Assembly (NCBI RefSeq): GCF_036588685.1
Contig: NC_086383.1
Span: 56,991,448 to 57,055,447 of the forward strand
Direction of reading: 5' to 3'
DNA length: 64,000 nucleotides
DNA from: Mytilus trossulus
Lineage: Eukaryota; Mollusca; Bivalvia; Mytilida; Mytilidae
The notes under the pieces are model-generated. The model was not told where the DNA came from. It saw nothing but the letters and a program-made list of their open reading frames with translations, and searched no databases. The position numbers and the translations under genes are program-made. The stretch's first letter is position 1, and every line of letters starts with the position of its first letter. Of the stretch, positions 61,517-64,000 are shown in pieces.

Positions 61517-62160
61517 ATGGAGCGCATTTTTAACAAGAAACTTTTATTCATTGGGTGTCATTGGGACGTCGACGTTTTCATCGTTTCTAATAAAGATATA
61601 GAATCGTTTGCAAGACTGAATTTATGTTACTTAGCTTTAAGGTAAAGATTTTTTAAAGTTTAAAAATATATTCTATTTTCTTTCTTAATTGTTGCAAAAG
61701 ATATTGGGTGGGAGGGAATGACATTAAACTGCAAAGCATGATAAAAATAAAAGAATACTAAAACGTGAGATTAACTTATTGATATAATGATATTTTGTGC
61801 CACTATCATCATTCGGTTGACTATTTCAAGTCCTGGCGACCATTTTTATTGGTGGGAGTAGCTGAGTGGGCCTGAGTAGTTACAGTAGTAGGAGTGTCAA
61901 TTAAGTTTGTAGTCGAGCGCACCTGCCCGTGCGGGGCTCGAACTCAACCTCTGTGTTGATAGGCCAGTGATACTCTTCTTCTTCTTTCAGTTTTCGCATT
62001 CCATCATTATATTGTAGTCCTATAACATATGACTTCGCATTCTTATTCAATTGTTAACGTTTTTATACTGATATTTTCATTTTTTTTTTTTTTTTAATGC
62101 AGGTGGCACACTGATAGTAAAAAAATAATTATCAGAACAGTAAATAGAAAAAGTAAATAA
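61517..62160 (+). CDS. Possible small two-exon gene, divergent from IF1, unrecognised
   Basis: Exon 61517-61641 (MERIFNKKLL..., donor AAG then GTAAAG) and exon 62103-62160 (acceptor T-run then AATGCAG) join in frame to a 60-residue protein ending RTVNRKSK-stop. The first exon is free of repeats and includes CHWDVDVFIVSN. AATAAA follows at 62271-62276. I do not recognise a family. Its ATG is 54 bp from the IF1 ATG in head-to-head orientation, so it may share a bidirectional promoter. Alternatively this is simply the IF1 promoter and 5' UTR read on the wrong strand, since the CCAAT boxes fall inside it. An in-frame ATG at 61457 would overlap IF1 exon 1. Confidence 0.3.
61550..61570 (-). promoter_or_regulatory. 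Candidate IF1 promoter elements
   Basis: Two CCAAT boxes on the minus strand (61550-61554 and 61560-61564) and a palindromic GACGTC (61565-61570, CRE-like) lie about 90-110 bp upstream of the IF1 start codon. That spacing suits a TATA-less housekeeping promoter. Inference from motifs only. Confidence 0.4.
61855..61945 (+). repeat. tRNA-related (SINE-like) sequence
   Basis: TAGCTGAGTGG resembles a tRNA A box and GGGCTCGAACTC a B box, both on the plus strand. The distance between them (about 75 bp) is too long for a normal tRNA and the stems do not close, so a SINE head or tRNA relic is more likely. It lies in the intron of the possible divergent gene. Confidence 0.4.
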
Positions 62161-62313
62161 TGCCCCCGAGGTTATATGTTATAGGACTACATAATATTGA
62201 TGACTATATGTGCCGTGCATGCGTGGGTAAAATTTACAAGTATTAATATATATATTTACATCAAAAACTAAATAAAGAAATAATAACTTATTTTTGATTT
62301 TCACTGTCCATAT

Positions 62314-63786
62314 TACGGGGCGCCGAATGGGTATCTTGTGGTTTTGTACAAAATTCCATTCTGTCATAACAAAATCATTTTTGTCTTACAAAACTATGTG
62401 CTACATACTTGCTTTGTGAGAACTTCAATTTTGTGATGACAAAATTCATTTGTGTAGACAAAATTCATTTTTGTAGACAAAATTCATATTTGTCATGACA
62501 AAATTCATACTTGTCATGACAAAAGTCAATTTTGTCTAAAAGGTATGCAAATATAAACATATTTGCATACACAATTGACTTTTGTTACCTGATATGGAAA
62601 TTAAATCACAAAAGTCAATTGTGTGAGATAAGATTCAATTTTGTGAGACAAAATTGACCTTTGTGAAACAAAATTAACTTTTGTGAGACAAAATTGACTT
62701 TTGTGAGACAAAATTGACTTTTGTGAGACAAAATTCAATTTTGTCATTTTTGTTGAGACAAAATCCAATTTTGTCATTTTTGTTGAGACAAAATTCAATT
62801 TTGTCATTTTTGTTGAGACAAAAGTCAATTTTGTCATTTTTGTTGAGACAAAGGTCAATTTTGTCAATTTTGTTGAGACAAAAGTCAATTTTGTTGATTT
62901 TGTTGAGACAAAAGTCAATTTTGTCAATTTTGTTGAGACAAAATTCAATTTTGTCAATTTTGTTGAGACAAAAGTCAATTTTGTGACGACAAAATTCATT
63001 TTTGTGACGACAAAATTCATTTTTGTGACGACAAAATTCAGTTTTGTAACAACAAAATTGACTTTTATGAGACAAAATTGACTTTCGTGAGACAAAATTG
63101 ACTTTCGTGTGACAAAATTGACTTTCGTGAGACAAAAATCAATTTTGTTCAGACAAAATTCAATTTTGTCAATTTTGTTGAGACAAAATTCAATTTTGTC
63201 AATTTTGTTGAGACAAAAGTCAATTTTGTCTCACATTGGTCAATTTTGTCTCACAAAAGTCAATTTTGTCTCACAAAAGTCAATTTTGTCTCACAAAAGT
63301 CAATTTTGTCTCACAAAAGTCAATTTTGTCTCACAAAAGTCAATTTTGTCTCACAAAAGTCAATTTTGTCTCACAAAAGTCAATTTTGTGTAACAAAAGT
63401 CGATTTTGTGTAACAAAAGTCGATTTTGTGTAACAAAAGTCGATTTTGTGTAACAAAAGTCGATTTTGTGTAACAAAAGTCGATTTTGTATGCAAATTAG
63501 TTCACAGAAACCAAACTAAACTAATTTGAAAACAAAATTGACTTTTGTCGCTCAATTTTCAAATTAGTACAACAAAAGTCAAGTCTGTGTAACAAAATTG
63601 AATTTTGTCATGACAAAAGTGACTTTTGTCCGCTGATAGATAATTTTGTATGACAAAATTTTAAATTTGTAGTATGATACAAATTTTGTTAAACTGAACT
63701 CATTTTTGTTGAACAAAAGTCACTTTTGTCCGTACAAAATTGAATTTTGAGTACAAAAACACAAGAGTCCCATTCGGCGCCCCGTA
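62314..63786. mobile_element. Foldback DNA element, 1473 bp, intact ends and target duplication
   Basis: The left terminus TACGGGGCGCCGAATGGG is repeated as a perfect inverse at the right end; the inverted repeats run about 36 bp (62314-62349, 63751-63786) with four or so mismatches. CATAT flanks both sides (62309-62313 and 63787-63791) as a 5-bp target duplication. The interior is almost entirely tandem 20-31 bp units of CAAAATTGACTTTTGTGAGA type. These read one way at 62600-63125 and are mirrored (CAATTTTGTCTCACAAAAGT) at about 63140-63370. No transposase. The 90-164 codon frames are by-products of the repeats. Confidence 0.88.
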
Positions 63787-63820
63787 CATATAAGATAAAA
63801 CTATTTACAAGATGTTAAAA

Positions 63821-63910
63821 TTACATGGTGTAGTATTGGTTGAGAACAGATGTAGGAATCTGTTCTCTGAAGGCTTCAACTGTGGTGCATTGGACAGCAG
63901 TACAATTGGA
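63821..63910 (-). CDS. Candidate last exon of a gene entering from the right
   Basis: Read on the minus strand after an AG (CTGAGTAG) are 29 codons, SNCTAVQCTTVEAFREQIPT then SVLNQYYTM, and TAA. The composition is protein-like and unlike the neighbourhood. The segment before the AG is not a strong pyrimidine tract, and the frame is closed by the TAG itself, consistent with an exon starting there. The protein family is not recognised. The foldback element sits 34 bp after the stop codon, in what would be the 3' UTR. Confidence 0.35.
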   Translation of the reverse strand, partial: SNCTAVQCTTVEAFREQIPTSVLNQYYTM

Positions 63911-64000
63911 CTACTCAGACCCCCTTTCCCCTCAATAAGAGAGGGGGTACAAGATGAATTAAATTTATGAAAAATCAACTAAAGAGCAGAGATCAGCTAA
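63911..64000. other. Window edge, nothing recognised
   Basis: Ninety bases with a purine-rich GAGAGGGGGT stretch; probably intron of the gene ending at 63821. Confidence 0.3.

Noticed and set aside
61855-61945. A functional tRNA gene.
   Set aside because: A- and B-box-like motifs are present but too far apart, and no cloverleaf closes; listed as SINE-like instead.
62601-63433. Frames of 90-164 codons with TKLTFVSTK-like repeats.
   Set aside because: They are translations of the 20-31 bp units of the foldback element, open on both strands.

Overview
The window looks like nuclear DNA of a bivalve mollusc, most likely a mussel (Mytilidae). It is AT-rich and its genes have spliceosomal introns. 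It is full of short dispersed repeats of kinds I associate with mussel genomes, and it carries a local family of Mab-21/cGAS-like genes of the sort expanded in bivalves. The species call is recognition plus inference; no search was run.

Layout. 1-7 kb is a patchwork of dispersed repeats with a 46-bp minisatellite (4728-5224). 7.0-9.7 kb holds a truncated and a nearly full-length Mab-21/cGAS-like gene copy on the minus strand, both damaged. 10.9-12.1 kb is a TTAA-flanked transposon-like element. 12.27-29.20 kb is one tandem array of about 256 copies of a 66-bp unit with higher-order repeats, followed by a 25-bp and a 62-bp array. The 66-bp unit and the array's right edge derive from a dispersed element that also occurs elsewhere in the window. 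31.7-33.5 kb is a further Mab-21-like copy with at least three lesions. 36.4-43.2 kb holds two intact, intronless, tandem alpha-L-fucosidase (GH29) genes with signal peptides. 43.5-49 kb is again dispersed repeats, including a TA-flanked MITE.

49.1-61.5 kb (minus strand) is a split gene that no single reading frame reveals: mitochondrial ATPase inhibitor IF1. I assembled it from six exon positions with matching phases and splice sites. It has two homologous, phase-compatible 81-bp versions of the histidine-rich coiled-coil exon, plus a broken fragment of a third. A possible small divergent gene starts 54 bp from the IF1 start codon. 62.3-63.8 kb is a 1473-bp foldback transposon-like element with 36-bp terminal inverted repeats and a perfect 5-bp target duplication. 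It lies just downstream of what looks like the last exon of a gene entering from the right edge.

The genes do not form a pathway. The fucosidases are secreted or lysosomal glycosidases, IF1 is a mitochondrial ATP synthase regulator, and the Mab-21-like copies are relics of an innate-immune nucleotidyltransferase-like family. The common theme is repeat biology: tandem arrays seeded in or beside dispersed elements, recent array expansion, and several non-autonomous DNA elements with visible termini. Four copies of one dispersed repeat carry a hammerhead-ribozyme-like core.
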